A stretch of DNA of 34,968 bases from Bacteroidaceae bacterium (GCA_011959205.1 BLLV01000160.1:1-34968); one strand, 5' to 3'; shown: positions 1 to 7,798, numbered from the stretch's first letter. The notes: generated by a model not told the origin, from the sequence alone. Program-made: numbers and translations.

Positions 1-111
1 TGCTTACTTTTTTCTGATTTTAAAATATGACGGGTTTATGACCGTGAAAAGTATAGTATCCCTATGAAGAGAAATATATAATTATTGTCAATCACTTAAA
101 ATAGAGATAAG

Positions 112-273
112 ATGAAAAAGAAAATTACTTTATGTATGGTGCTTTCCACATTCATTATTTGCGCCATGTTATGTCTGACAAATTGTAGTAACGATGATGC
201 CCCTACTTCTGTCTTCACCCCCGAAGCCTATAATCCCAATAAGATGGTGTGGACGTTGAAGAAGATGTATTAA
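112..273 (+). CDS. Small lipoprotein, 53 residues
   Basis: An ATG-initiated frame encodes a basic N-terminus (MKKK), a hydrophobic stretch and a cysteine in the context CLTNC near residue 25, followed by SNDD. This is a typical Bacteroidales lipoprotein signal with an acidic residue soon after the cysteine, which often marks surface export. Only about 28 residues would remain after processing. It could be a genuine small lipoprotein or the 5' remnant of a longer gene. It lies 21 bp before the next gene on the same strand and so probably shares its transcript. Function is not recognised. Confidence 0.55.
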   Translation: MKKKITLCMVLSTFIICAMLCLTNCSNDDAPTSVFTPEAYNPNKMVWTLKKMY

Positions 274-294
274 CGGATAAGGCTTAAATGAAGT

Positions 295-963
295 GTGGAT
301 GCGACTAATCAGATAATTTCAAACGTTTGGAAAACAGCAATATTTTTGTTGTTTTTTTTATTTCTCACCCGTCCAGTCAATGCACAAGTACAAAACGGGT
401 GGACTCCAAACGATTCTGTCCGATTGGCTAAAATGCTGAAAGGAGAAATGCCTATCCATATTGATGATGCTTTTAAAAGGGAATTAGAACAGTCTATTAT
501 TGGTCATTCGCCAAAAGACGATAATAGATACTGGGATGATTTTAGGTTAGATATTGATTTTAAAGAAGATTTTCCGAATGTAGCAAATATTGGGTGCGCC
601 ACAACGTTTCACAATAAATTAAATCATAACAATAATCTATTGAATGGAAATCTAAAATGCAAAAGCCTTATGTTCAATAGTCGGATAGATAAAAATCTAC
701 CTCTTATAAAGATTCAACAAAATACAAATATGGCTATTCCTTTAAATAAGAAACTATATTTTAGTGTATATGGAAACTATACACTGGATAAAAAACGGAG
801 TGTGATACTTCCTGCAACTTCTATCCCTTATCAGATAGGAGCAGGATTTTCATATGAGATAGGCAAATATGTCACTATTAAATCCCAAACGAACTACCAA
901 TATAACATAATACAAAGAAGATGGGAATGGTTCTTTGGTGCAGGAGTTTCTTTTACCTTTTAA
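295..963 (+). CDS. Putative outer-membrane protein, 222 residues (GTG start)
   Basis: The N-terminus (residues 1-30) is a long hydrophobic signal ending in PVNA, followed by the mature start QVQNGW. An in-frame TGA at 289-291 rules out any earlier start, and GTG at 295 is the only start that keeps the whole signal peptide. The middle (residues 36-90) is acidic and probably globular. The C-terminal half alternates polar and hydrophobic residues and ends in GAGVSFTF, with the terminal phenylalanine typical of proteins inserted by the BAM machinery. It may belong to the Bacteroides DUF4858-type family, but that is from memory and uncertain. The next gene, a large barrel, begins 29 bp downstream, so the two products probably act together in the envelope. 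Confidence 0.7.
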   Translation: MDATNQIISNVWKTAIFLLFFLFLTRPVNAQVQNGWTPNDSVRLAKMLKGEMPIHIDDAFKRELEQSIIGHSPKDDNRYWDDFRLDIDFKEDFPNVANIGCATTFHNKLNHNNNLLNGNLKCKSLMFNSRIDKNLPLIKIQQNTNMAIPLNKKLYFSVYGNYTLDKKRSVILPATSIPYQIGAGFSYEIGKYVTIKSQTNYQYNIIQRRWEWFFGAGVSFTF

Positions 964-992
964 TAGTTTTGTAATCAATAAACTGAATTCGT

Positions 993-3284
993 ATGATGCG
1001 ATTAAATAAAATAATAACATTGACATTTTTCTACCTATTTTTAGGTTGCTATCAAACAGTCGCTTGGGGGCAAACGATTAACGGAAAAATAATAGATGAC
1101 AAACAACTACCTATAGACGGTGCGACTATTATTTTGCAAGCAATGGATTCGACCTATATAGGCGCATCCATTTCCAATTCCGACGGCATATTCGTTTTTA
1201 AAAGCCAACAGAAAGAATACCGCTTGATAATACAACACCTTTTATATGAGACTAAACAAATGGTAGGTAAGGGAAATAATGCTGGAACTATTCAACTTCA
1301 ACCTCAAGACTATGCTTTGGATGAAGTTATTATAAAAGCAGAACATCCTTTTGCAAAAGTAGAGAATGGACTTTTAGGATATAATCTTGCTGTTCTTACC
1401 CAAAATCAACTCGTAAACAATGCTTATGAAGCATTGACAAAGATACCGGGAGTACAAGAAGATAGAGGAATACTAACTTTGGCTGGAGCAGGAAAACTGA
1501 CTGTTATTTTAAATGGTAAACCTACAACAATGGATGCCGGACAACTTGAAACAATTCTGCGCAATACTCCGGTTAGTCGTATAGAAAAAGCAGAAGTAAT
1601 GTACAGTGCGCCTCCTGAATATCATGTACGGGGTGCAGCTATTAATATGGTTTTAAAACATTCAAACGACTACTCTTTTCAGGGGGAGATAAGTGCTAAC
1701 TATAAAAACCAATATTTCAATGATGGAGGAATGAATGGAAACTTTCGTTTATCAACTCCCAAAATGGCTTTTGATGTAATGTACGGAGCAAATAACGTAA
1801 AAAAGATGGAGTACATAGACCTTGATTCCAAACATACACAAAAAGGTGAACTACATAATATCATACAAAATGAACAGTTGCGTAGCAAGTACTGGAAACA
1901 CGACCTTAGAGCAGCTTTTGAGTATAACTTCAACAACAAAAACAATATCAATATAGCATACACAGGTAGTTATACCCCCGACCAGTATAATAATAGCCGG
2001 ACATCAGGCAATTACCAAACCAGCAATGTCGATAAATATATTGACAATCAAATGCGCAATATTACATTGCAATATCATTCAGGCTTTGGACTTGACATAG
2101 GTGGTGATTATACATATTATACTTCTAATAATGCCCAAAGACTATATGCTGATTATCAAGATGGAAGTCAGAGTAGTTTCTCTATGGTTGGTGGACAAAA
2201 AATAGACCGCTACTCTATCTATGCAGACCAGAAACAATCTCTATCAAAAGGATGGAATCTGGGTTATGGAATTTCCTATCGATTTGCCAAAGATCTTGAT
2301 TTTCAAACTTATGATAAAGTGACAGGTAACATTCAAACTCAAAATACATATTCCAATCTAAGAGAACAAACTACCAGCTTTTATGTATCATTGAGCAAAA
2401 ACTATACAACAGGTACATCTTTATCCGTTTCTGCTACGGGAGAATATTATACTATTGGAAATTATCATAAATGGGCAGTTTATCCACAAGCATCGTTGAC
2501 TTATTTTAAAACACCGAAACATGTGTTTCAACTTTCATTATCTACGGACAAAACTTATCCAAGCTATTGGGATATGCAATCTTCCGTCAGCTATCTTAAT
2601 GGATATACAGAATTATGGGGAACACCGAATTTGAAGCCAATGACGAATTATAATCTGAATGGAAGCTATATTTTTTTGAATAAGTATATTCTTAGCCTGT
2701 TTTTCACGCATACATCAGATTATTTCACACAAGCTGCCTATCAATCTACTGACAGGCTGGCACTAATCTATAAAAACACAAATTGGAACTATATGCAGGT
2801 GTGGGGAGCAAATATCATATTACCCTTTAAAGTAGGAAACTGGCTGGATTCCCGATTAACCTTAGTCGGTATGCAAATGCACCAACGCTGTGATGATTTT
2901 TTCGACATCCCTTTCAATCGTAAGAAATGGGTATTTAGCGGCACACTGGATAATACATTTAAAGTAAATAAGAATTTGTCTTTCGAGTTAATGGGAAATG
3001 TACAGACCCCCGTCATACAAGGGACATTTGATATAGAATCTATTTTTAATCTCACTGCCGGATTGCGATGGAATTTCGCAAATGATAAATTGAGTTTATC
3101 TGTCCGTTGCTATGACATATTTGATACAGGGATGCCTGCAACAAAAGTCCGTTTCAAAGGGCAAAACTTGAATATGGATAGCGGATTTTATTCACGAGCA
3201 TTTACTCTGCATTTCAGTTATCGCTTTGGTGGATATAAGAAAAAGGAGATAAAAGGAGTAGATACATCAAGATTTAGATACTAA
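993..3284 (+). CDS. Outer-membrane beta-barrel protein, TonB-receptor-like, with carboxypeptidase-regulatory domain
   Basis: The 763-residue product has a signal peptide (about 1-27, ending AWGQ). A CarboxypepD_reg-like beta-sandwich follows at about 28-110 (INGKIIDDKQLPIDGATI...). A plug-like segment spans about 112-225, with LDEVIIKA at its start and the YEALTKIPGV and VILNGKP motifs of plug domains. The rest is a long barrel of amphipathic strands, of the outer-membrane barrel family often found beside but distinct from SusC. It lacks the long SusC signature and has no SusD partner. Barrels of this kind take up or export small ligands, peptides or siderophores; the substrate is unknown here. 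ATG at 993 or 996 could initiate. It sits 29 bp after the 222-residue gene and 12 bp before the repeat lipoprotein. Confidence 0.85.
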   Translation: MMRLNKIITLTFFYLFLGCYQTVAWGQTINGKIIDDKQLPIDGATIILQAMDSTYIGASISNSDGIFVFKSQQKEYRLIIQHLLYETKQMVGKGNNAGTIQLQPQDYALDEVIIKAEHPFAKVENGLLGYNLAVLTQNQLVNNAYEALTKIPGVQEDRGILTLAGAGKLTVILNGKPTTMDAGQLETILRNTPVSRIEKAEVMYSAPPEYHVRGAAINMVLKHSNDYSFQGEISANYKNQYFNDGGMNGNFRLSTPKMAFDVMYGANNVKKMEYIDLDSKHTQKGELHNIIQNEQLRSKYWKHDLRAAFEYNFNNKNNINIAYTGSYTPDQYNNSRTSGNYQTSNVDKYIDNQMRNITLQYHSGFGLDIGGDYTYYTSNNAQRLYADYQDGSQSSFSMVGGQKIDRYSIYADQKQSLSKGWNLGYGISYRFAKDLDFQTYDKVTGNIQTQNTYSNLREQTTSFYVSLSKNYTTGTSLSVSATGEYYTIGNYHKWAVYPQASLTYFKTPKHVFQLSLSTDKTYPSYWDMQSSVSYLNGYTELWGTPNLKPMTNYNLNGSYIFLNKYILSLFFTHTSDYFTQAAYQSTDRLALIYKNTNWNYMQVWGANIILPFKVGNWLDSRLTLVGMQMHQRCDDFFDIPFNRKKWVFSGTLDNTFKVNKNLSFELMGNVQTPVIQGTFDIESIFNLTAGLRWNFANDKLSLSVRCYDIFDTGMPATKVRFKGQNLNMDSGFYSRAFTLHFSYRFGGYKKKEIKGVDTSRFRY

Positions 3285-3296
3285 TTCAAAAATGAT

Positions 3297-3548
3297 ATGA
3301 GAACATTGTTACTAATTCTGAGTGTTTTATGTTTTGGTTCATGCAAAACATCATTGATTACCTATCGAAATGGATATATATTTGACAAGCAAGGTGAAAC
3401 GATTGGTAATTATACTAACGGGTATATTTATAGTTCAAAGAGAATACTTAAAGGATATTATTCCAATGGGTATATTTATGATGATAATCACAATATTGTA
3501 GGAAATTATGCAAATGGATATGTAAAAATGAAAAACAAAGATGATTAA
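3297..3548 (+). CDS. Lipoprotein with 16-residue tandem repeats
   Basis: The 83-residue product has a lipoprotein signal with the cysteine at residue 16 (LCFGSC). The mature part is almost entirely tandem repeats: units start at residues 25, 41 and 57, each 16 residues beginning NGYI and ending GNYT, GYYS or GNYA, with a partial unit from 73 (NGYVKMKN). Alternating aromatic and glycine residues suggest a small stacked beta structure, similar in style to MORN or YwqK-like repeats, though I do not recognise the family. It starts 12 bp after the barrel gene and ends 20 bp before the rteC-like gene, so it is probably in the same operon and may be an accessory to the barrel. Confidence 0.65.
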   Translation: MRTLLLILSVLCFGSCKTSLITYRNGYIFDKQGETIGNYTNGYIYSSKRILKGYYSNGYIYDDNHNIVGNYANGYVKMKNKDD

Positions 3549-3568
3549 TAATATAATTTCAACACTAC

Positions 3569-3808
3569 ATGGAAAGTGTATTACAACAGAGATTTTTCCG
3601 TTTATTATCGGAATACTCGCAGTATGAAGTTTCTGAATTAGAGTTAACAGAAGCCATTGAAGAATTGGCTATCCATTTAGCAGATTCCAGTATGAACGAG
3701 CAGGATTACAACGTTTTACTGCGTTATTTTTCCTTTGGTTTACACCGTCTTAAATCGTATCGTGTACGGTTTGAGCAAGAAAAAAATGCCCTATCTGCAT
3801 CTAATTGA
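3569..3808 (+). CDS. RteC-like regulator, N-terminal half (split gene)
   Basis: The 79 residues are helical and resemble the start of RteC-type proteins, including a stretch like LLRYFSFGLHRLKSYRVRFEQEKNA. RteC is the DNA-binding activator that turns on excision genes in CTnDOT-type conjugative transposons. The frame ends in TGA at 3806-3808, while the expected continuation lies one base over, in the overlapping frame at 3786-4181. Together the halves give about 200 residues, close to a whole RteC. Either the gene is broken by a one-base change, or expression relies on re-initiation or frameshifting near the A7 run at 3780-3786. Confidence 0.6.
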   Translation: MESVLQQRFFRLLSEYSQYEVSELELTEAIEELAIHLADSSMNEQDYNVLLRYFSFGLHRLKSYRVRFEQEKNALSASN

Positions 3809-4181
3809 TGAAGCGATAGGGCTTTTAAACACTGAAATACGCCTTATTGAATGGCGCATCAAGTACCCGAACCAACTACAGCAATGTATTAATAAACAAA
3901 TCATTTCTCCTCTTTTTCTTGCAGACAAAACAACTCTTATCAACATCATGGAAATGGTAAGCGGTCTGTTCCTCTCCAAAGACATCGTATATAAGAACGG
4001 AAAGCCTGCCTATTTGGTGGATTTATCTAAAGGCTTTGAATGGTTGTTCAATATCAAGATAGGCGACTATTACCAAAAGCATGAGGACGTGATAAAACGA
4101 AAGCCGGGCAAACTCACAGAATTTCTTAATGGACTGGCAGACCTTATCCGAAAGGAACATGACAAAAAAGGATATAGATAA
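3786..4181 (+). CDS. RteC-like regulator, C-terminal half (split gene)
   Basis: From the ATG at 3786 the frame encodes 131 residues beginning MPYLHLIDEAIGLLNTEIRL, followed by a winged-helix-like part (TTLINIMEMVSGLFLSKDIV, then the GDYYQKHEDVIKRKPGKLTEFL segment) typical of the RteC DNA-binding C-terminus. The same frame is open upstream as far as a TTG at 3735, but with no convincing start there. It overlaps the N-terminal half by 23 bp. If translated alone it would keep the DNA-binding part and lose the N-terminal part. The HTH gene downstream is the natural candidate target, by analogy with the CTnDOT excision operon. Confidence 0.65.
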   Translation: MPYLHLIDEAIGLLNTEIRLIEWRIKYPNQLQQCINKQIISPLFLADKTTLINIMEMVSGLFLSKDIVYKNGKPAYLVDLSKGFEWLFNIKIGDYYQKHEDVIKRKPGKLTEFLNGLADLIRKEHDKKGYR

Positions 4182-4205
4182 TCAGTGCTTTATGATTTAT
4201 TTATA

Positions 4206-4216
4206 ATGGATTCCAT
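4206..4216. promoter_or_regulatory. Short palindrome before the HTH gene
   Basis: ATGGA-T-TCCAT is a perfect 5+5 bp dyad in the 121-bp gap between the rteC-like gene and the HTH gene. RteC-type activators bind inverted repeats before excision genes, so this could be an operator. It is short and may be chance. Confidence 0.2.
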
Positions 4217-4302
4217 GTGCGCCCCCGTAATTTTTTTGCATTCTTTTTCTGAATTTTGCTTCATCAATTCACAAAAGGTATAATCTGAAATATGAAGCAA
4301 TT

Positions 4303-4635
4303 ATGTATATAGAAAATGATGAATTTGGCGAATGGATGCAGAAGTTGTATGCCAAACTGGAAGAACTCTGCAAAGATGTACGGGTGTTGCGTAACGCCGA
4401 TAAGGTGCTGCCCGAAGATGATAACCTGTTGGATAATCAAGATTTGTGTCTGTTGTTCAAAGTAAGTATCAAAACCCTTCAACGTTACCGGGCTATCGGT
4501 GTGCTGCCGTACTTCACAATCAGCGGAAAAGTGTATTACAAGGCTTCCGATGTCCGAGAGTTTATTAAAGAAAGGTTCAGCATTACCACGCTACGCCAGT
4601 TCGAGAAAGAACACTGCACGAAGAAAAAGAAATGA
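4303..4635 (+). CDS. Helix-turn-helix DNA-binding protein, excisionase (Xis2d-like) type
   Basis: This 110-residue protein has an N-terminal helical segment (1-40) and then an HTH_17 / MerR-like winged-helix domain: DNQDLCLLFKVSIKTLQRYRAIGVLPYFTISGKVYYKASDVREFI (about 44-88). Proteins of this type follow rteC in CTnDOT-related elements, where they act as recombination directionality factors or regulators of excision. Its position straight after an rteC-like gene supports that role here. A bidirectional hairpin terminator follows at 4644-4679. The lysine-rich tail (CTKKKK) is common in small nucleoid-type DNA-binding proteins. Confidence 0.75.
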   Translation: MYIENDEFGEWMQKLYAKLEELCKDVRVLRNADKVLPEDDNLLDNQDLCLLFKVSIKTLQRYRAIGVLPYFTISGKVYYKASDVREFIKERFSITTLRQFEKEHCTKKKK

Positions 4636-4643
4636 ATTAAAAC

Positions 4644-4679
4644 AGCCGAAACGGTGAATGTGCTTCATCCGTTCCGGCT
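4644..4679. terminator. Bidirectional terminator between convergent genes
   Basis: AGCCGAAACGG (4644-4654) pairs with CCGTTCCGGCT (4669-4679), with one mismatch and a 14-nt loop. Plus-strand readout continues into TTCTCTGTTT and minus-strand readout into GTTTTAATT, so it can stop both the HTH gene and the mobilization operon. Confidence 0.75.
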
Positions 4680-4687
4680 TTCTCTGT

Positions 4688-5407
4688 TTATGGCTTACCC
4701 AACTTATCGGCTTCTTTCTTTAGTTGCTCGGCTTGTTCGTTCAACAGCCTTGCACGTTCCAGTGCTTCCGCCTGCTTTTGGATGCGGTATTCAAAATCTA
4801 TCACTGAATCGGTCAGACTTCGGATAAAACCGTTATCCCGTTGCCACTTGAACTTGTTTTCCAGCATATCAAAAGTTTCCCCGTCTACCTGTCCTTGCAT
4901 CAGCAAATAGCGGTATTTCATATCGTTGTCCTGCAACTGCTGCATACGTTCAGCCAAACGGACATTCAAGAATATGGAAGCGAAACAGATAACCAGCACT
5001 GCCGAAAAAAGAAACAATCCCGGACGAATCCAAGAAGCGACCTTGTTGTAAATCCGTTGATAGAGCGATAAGGGCATAGCTTCCTCTTTATCCGTCTTGC
5101 AAGAACCCAAAGCATCAATCATTACCTTGAAACAACGATAAGTTTCCAATGCTATTTTCTTGGTGTCCTCGATATGTTTCTGCTGACCTTGCATCCCGTT
5201 TCTTATGTCGTCAAGTTGGCTTCGAATAGCCTGCAAATCTTTTTCGAGAATAGCTGGGTTGCTGTGCAATTCCGACAATGCCTGTTCGATTGCGTTCAGT
5301 CTTTCGAGAGTTTCCTCCCGACTGGCTGGCGTTACCTGTGCTTCCTGCTTCTCTTTCAGTTCTGTAACCATTGAGAGAAGCCCCTCTAAAATCAAATTTT
5401 CCTCCAT
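4688..5407 (-). CDS. Coiled-coil membrane protein of the mobilization operon
   Basis: The 239-residue product has a long N-terminal coiled coil (about 1-95), one transmembrane helix (about 129-150, RPGLFLFSAVLVICFASIFL) and a second charged coiled coil to the C-terminus (KQAEALERARLLNEQAEQLKKEADKL). The gene starts 4 bp after the relaxase stop codon, so the two are translationally coupled. Genes of this layout regularly follow the relaxase in Bacteroides mobilizable elements. A role in docking the relaxosome at the membrane or coupling protein is plausible but inferred. No enzymatic motif is visible. Confidence 0.7.
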   Translation of the reverse strand: MEENLILEGLLSMVTELKEKQEAQVTPASREETLERLNAIEQALSELHSNPAILEKDLQAIRSQLDDIRNGMQGQQKHIEDTKKIALETYRCFKVMIDALGSCKTDKEEAMPLSLYQRIYNKVASWIRPGLFLFSAVLVICFASIFLNVRLAERMQQLQDNDMKYRYLLMQGQVDGETFDMLENKFKWQRDNGFIRSLTDSVIDFEYRIQKQAEALERARLLNEQAEQLKKEADKLGKP

Positions 5408-5411
5408 ACTC

Positions 5412-6338
5412 TTATAACTTTAGTTGTTTTTTCTTTTTTTTCTTCTTCTTTCTCAAAAAGGAATCATCGGGCATTTCATCAGCCGGGGCTGACAAACCGG
5501 AAAACAGACTGCCTAAACCTGCAATAAAAGAATTATCCGCTTTGTCGGATACTGATACCGATTTCTGAATAGGTGCGGTAATCGTCTGCTTATTGCTTCC
5601 GACTGTCGTCTGCCCTACATTCCCAAAACATTTATCCAGTTTGGAAAAACTGAAATTACGGTCTATTTCCGAACCCTTGAACGTGTATTCGCCTTTGGAA
5701 AAGGAAACGCCCTGTATCTCGCCCGTCTGCCCCTTATACTTGAACAGGATAGTAATACCCTTTTCCGCTAACCGTTCCTGTAACTGCTGCCAGTTCTTGG
5801 ACTTTCCGATTTCATTCTTTACAGCGTTGTAAATCTCATATTTCGATTTGTCCGGCTCTTTCAAGCGGTGCTGCTTTACTTGTTCTTTTCCACCAGCGAA
5901 ATAAAGCCCGTGTTTGGCTTTCAGCTTCTTGCATACTTGTTCGTTACGGTACATATCGTTCCTGTCCGAAATAGTCTTGCCGCTGTTGTCTATACGGTTG
6001 AACACGATATGCACGTGCGGATGCTCCCGGTCTTGATGGCGCACGATGATATACTGCGTATCGGTAATTTTCATTTCACGCATATATTCCTGCGCAAGCT
6101 GTATCATCTTCTCGTCTGTCAATTTGGGTGCATCCACTGCCGAATAGCTTAACGCAATATGTCCGACTGGCTTTTTCAAGTCGGGATTCATCCCGGTCTG
6201 CATACAGAAGCTGCGGATTATATCTCCCTGACTTTCTGTCAGTACCCCGTCCGCATGGAGCAAAGCCGCCTGTTCCTTGCCCAACACATAGTTTACGCAG
6301 CCCTTAAACCCGCTTCCCTTTTTTATTTTTCCAATCAT
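5412..6338 (-). CDS. Relaxase / mobilization nuclease, HUH family (MobA/VirD2-like)
   Basis: This 308-residue protein nicks the element's oriT and leads the strand into a recipient cell. It begins MIGKIKKGSGFKGCVNYVLG, where Tyr17 is the candidate catalytic tyrosine. The metal-binding HUH cluster is at about 101-110 (HQDREHPHVH, with His106, His108 and His110), and a further conserved histidine is in GHIALSYS (His60). These are features of the MOBP-type family. The start overlaps the mobC 3' end by 35 bp, which is normal for these operons. The C-terminus is odd: a run of eight lysines (RKKKKKKKKQLKL), encoded by A-rich tracts prone to slippage. Confidence 0.9.
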   Translation of the reverse strand: MIGKIKKGSGFKGCVNYVLGKEQAALLHADGVLTESQGDIIRSFCMQTGMNPDLKKPVGHIALSYSAVDAPKLTDEKMIQLAQEYMREMKITDTQYIIVRHQDREHPHVHIVFNRIDNSGKTISDRNDMYRNEQVCKKLKAKHGLYFAGGKEQVKQHRLKEPDKSKYEIYNAVKNEIGKSKNWQQLQERLAEKGITILFKYKGQTGEIQGVSFSKGEYTFKGSEIDRNFSFSKLDKCFGNVGQTTVGSNKQTITAPIQKSVSVSDKADNSFIAGLGSLFSGLSAPADEMPDDSFLRKKKKKKKKQLKL

Positions 6339-6687
6339 CTGACAAATGGTTTATGATTTCAATAATCCGGTTTTTGAGCTTCACCAGTTCCACCGCCACC
6401 AGTGCGAAACCTCCAGCATTCGCCCGGTGCGCCAACTGGTTGATGTTGTTGGCTTCCCCTGCCAGTTTGCGGATGGTGTCCGCATCCTGCCTGTTCAGCC
6501 GGGGTATGACCTCTGCCGAAACAACTGCCTGCCGGACATACTCACTGACACGCAACCCGGCTTCTCCGGCTCTCTTTCTGATGGCGTAATACTGCAACTC
6601 GGTCAGTTTCGTACTGACAACCCGTTGCTGCTTCTCTATCCGTTTCTTTGCCGGACGTCCCCCCGGCTTATCCTTTATATTCGTCAT
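6304..6687 (-). CDS. mobC: MobC-family relaxosome accessory protein
   Basis: This 127-residue basic protein has a ribbon-helix-helix-like N-terminal region (VVSTKLTELQYYAIRKRAGEAGLRVSEYVRQAVV, about 23-56). It carries the diagnostic MobC motif IRKLAGEANNINQLAHRANAGG (about 72-93). MobC proteins bind oriT, help melt the nick region and recruit the relaxase. It is the first mobilization gene after the palindrome-rich candidate oriT at 6724-6820, and the relaxase gene overlaps its 3' end. Confidence 0.9.
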   Translation of the reverse strand: MTNIKDKPGGRPAKKRIEKQQRVVSTKLTELQYYAIRKRAGEAGLRVSEYVRQAVVSAEVIPRLNRQDADTIRKLAGEANNINQLAHRANAGGFALVAVELVKLKNRIIEIINHLSDDWKNKKGKRV

Positions 6688-6723
6688 AGGTTTTTACATT
6701 TAAATGGTATCTTAAAAATTGCG

Positions 6724-6820
6724 ACCAACGGGAGAAATTTTCTTTGCGGTGAGCAAAGCAAGGTAGTTTCGGTTTACCGAAACATAACCTTGCTCTCCAA
6801 ATAAACCGCCAGCCGTTGGT
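6724..6820. other. Candidate origin of transfer (oriT)
   Basis: The 145-bp gap between the primase and mobC genes is rich in dyads. An outer pair ACCAACGG (6724-6731) and CCGTTGGT (6813-6820) encloses a second pair AGCAAGGT (6757-6764) and ACCTTGCT (6787-6794). That pair in turn encloses GTTTCGGT (6766-6773) and ACCGAAAC (6776-6783). Bacteroides mobilizable elements usually place oriT straight upstream of the mob genes, so this is the best candidate. The nick site cannot be assigned by eye. Confidence 0.6.
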
Positions 6821-6832
6821 AGTCCTGCCGGA

Positions 6833-7798
6833 CTAAATGCCCCTGCCTCTCTTTTGTCTTGGGGCGGCACGTTGTCCGGTTTCCTGCTTCGTTTCCTGCA
6901 CTTGGCTGGCTGCGTTTTTCTGTTCCTGCTTCCTGCCGCACAGATAATCGTTCAAGTCCGAATATCCCCTATAATTGTGCGAGAAGTCACGCACACGGTA
7001 GGGGTATTCCAATTCGATAGCCCGTGTCGCTTCATATCCAGCCTTGTCATTGTCAAGCATACAGTGGATGCGTTCATACGGGTACAGCACGTCAATGGCT
7101 TTCGACACATTGGCGGTAGAGTTAAGAATGGTATAATCCTGCCTGTCAAGGTCGGGCATGGTCGGGCAGTTCTTCATCCGGAGCGTGAGGAAAGAAAGAT
7201 AGTCCATAAAACCCTCGAATACCAAACACTTCTCTCTCGGCTCTCCCTGCTGCCGTATATGGGTGATGTCTTTCGGGGCGATGCAGCCCTTAAAAAAGGA
7301 ATTGCGAACCTCGTAACCTCCTGCCATGTTCGGGAAACCGATAGCAAAGAACGGTCTGCCGTTATTGGTAAAGTGGAGTTCCTTACATTCTCTTTTTGCT
7401 AGTTCGACATTGATACCCCGTCCCTGCAAGTAACGGAGCAATGCCGGATGGGTAAGGTCACGGACTTCCAAATGTTGGAAACTCGGTTCTGTCCTACGCT
7501 GGGGAAAAGAAAAACTGACCGGGCGGACGTGCGGTGTCTGTTCCGCTATCCGGTTTAAAAGGTATGGCAGGCTGTCGGAGCAATAGAGTTCCTTTGCCAG
7601 TGCAATGATGTTACCGCCCTTGCCTGCACCAAAGTCATACCAAAGGTTGCGGTCAGTGTTCACCTTAAAGGACGCTTCGCATTCTTCCCTTAACGGTGAT
7701 TTATACCACAAGCCATTACCCTGCTGCTTGACAGGTGAATAACCTAAACTGTGCAGATAGTCTGCGATGGGTATTTGTTTCACATCTTCGATATTCAT
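6833..7798 (-). CDS. TOPRIM-domain primase-like protein with CHC2-type N-terminus
   Basis: This 321-residue protein starts at MNIEDVKQIPIADYLHSLGY; the same frame is open further upstream, but that part looks non-coding. The N-terminus resembles a DnaG/CHC2 primase (SPLREE...SFKVNTDRNLWYDFGAGKGGN, about 34-63), although the zinc-binding cysteines and histidine are largely missing. A TOPRIM fold follows, with Glu195 in CLVFEGFMDYLSF and the Asp249/Asp251 pair in MLDNDKAG. It probably primes DNA synthesis for the excised or transferred element. The gene lies between the RepA-like ATPase gene and oriT, in the same minus-strand operon. The tail is basic and glutamine-rich. Confidence 0.85.
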   Translation of the reverse strand: MNIEDVKQIPIADYLHSLGYSPVKQQGNGLWYKSPLREECEASFKVNTDRNLWYDFGAGKGGNIIALAKELYCSDSLPYLLNRIAEQTPHVRPVSFSFPQRRTEPSFQHLEVRDLTHPALLRYLQGRGINVELAKRECKELHFTNNGRPFFAIGFPNMAGGYEVRNSFFKGCIAPKDITHIRQQGEPREKCLVFEGFMDYLSFLTLRMKNCPTMPDLDRQDYTILNSTANVSKAIDVLYPYERIHCMLDNDKAGYEATRAIELEYPYRVRDFSHNYRGYSDLNDYLCGRKQEQKNAASQVQETKQETGQRAAPRQKRGRGI

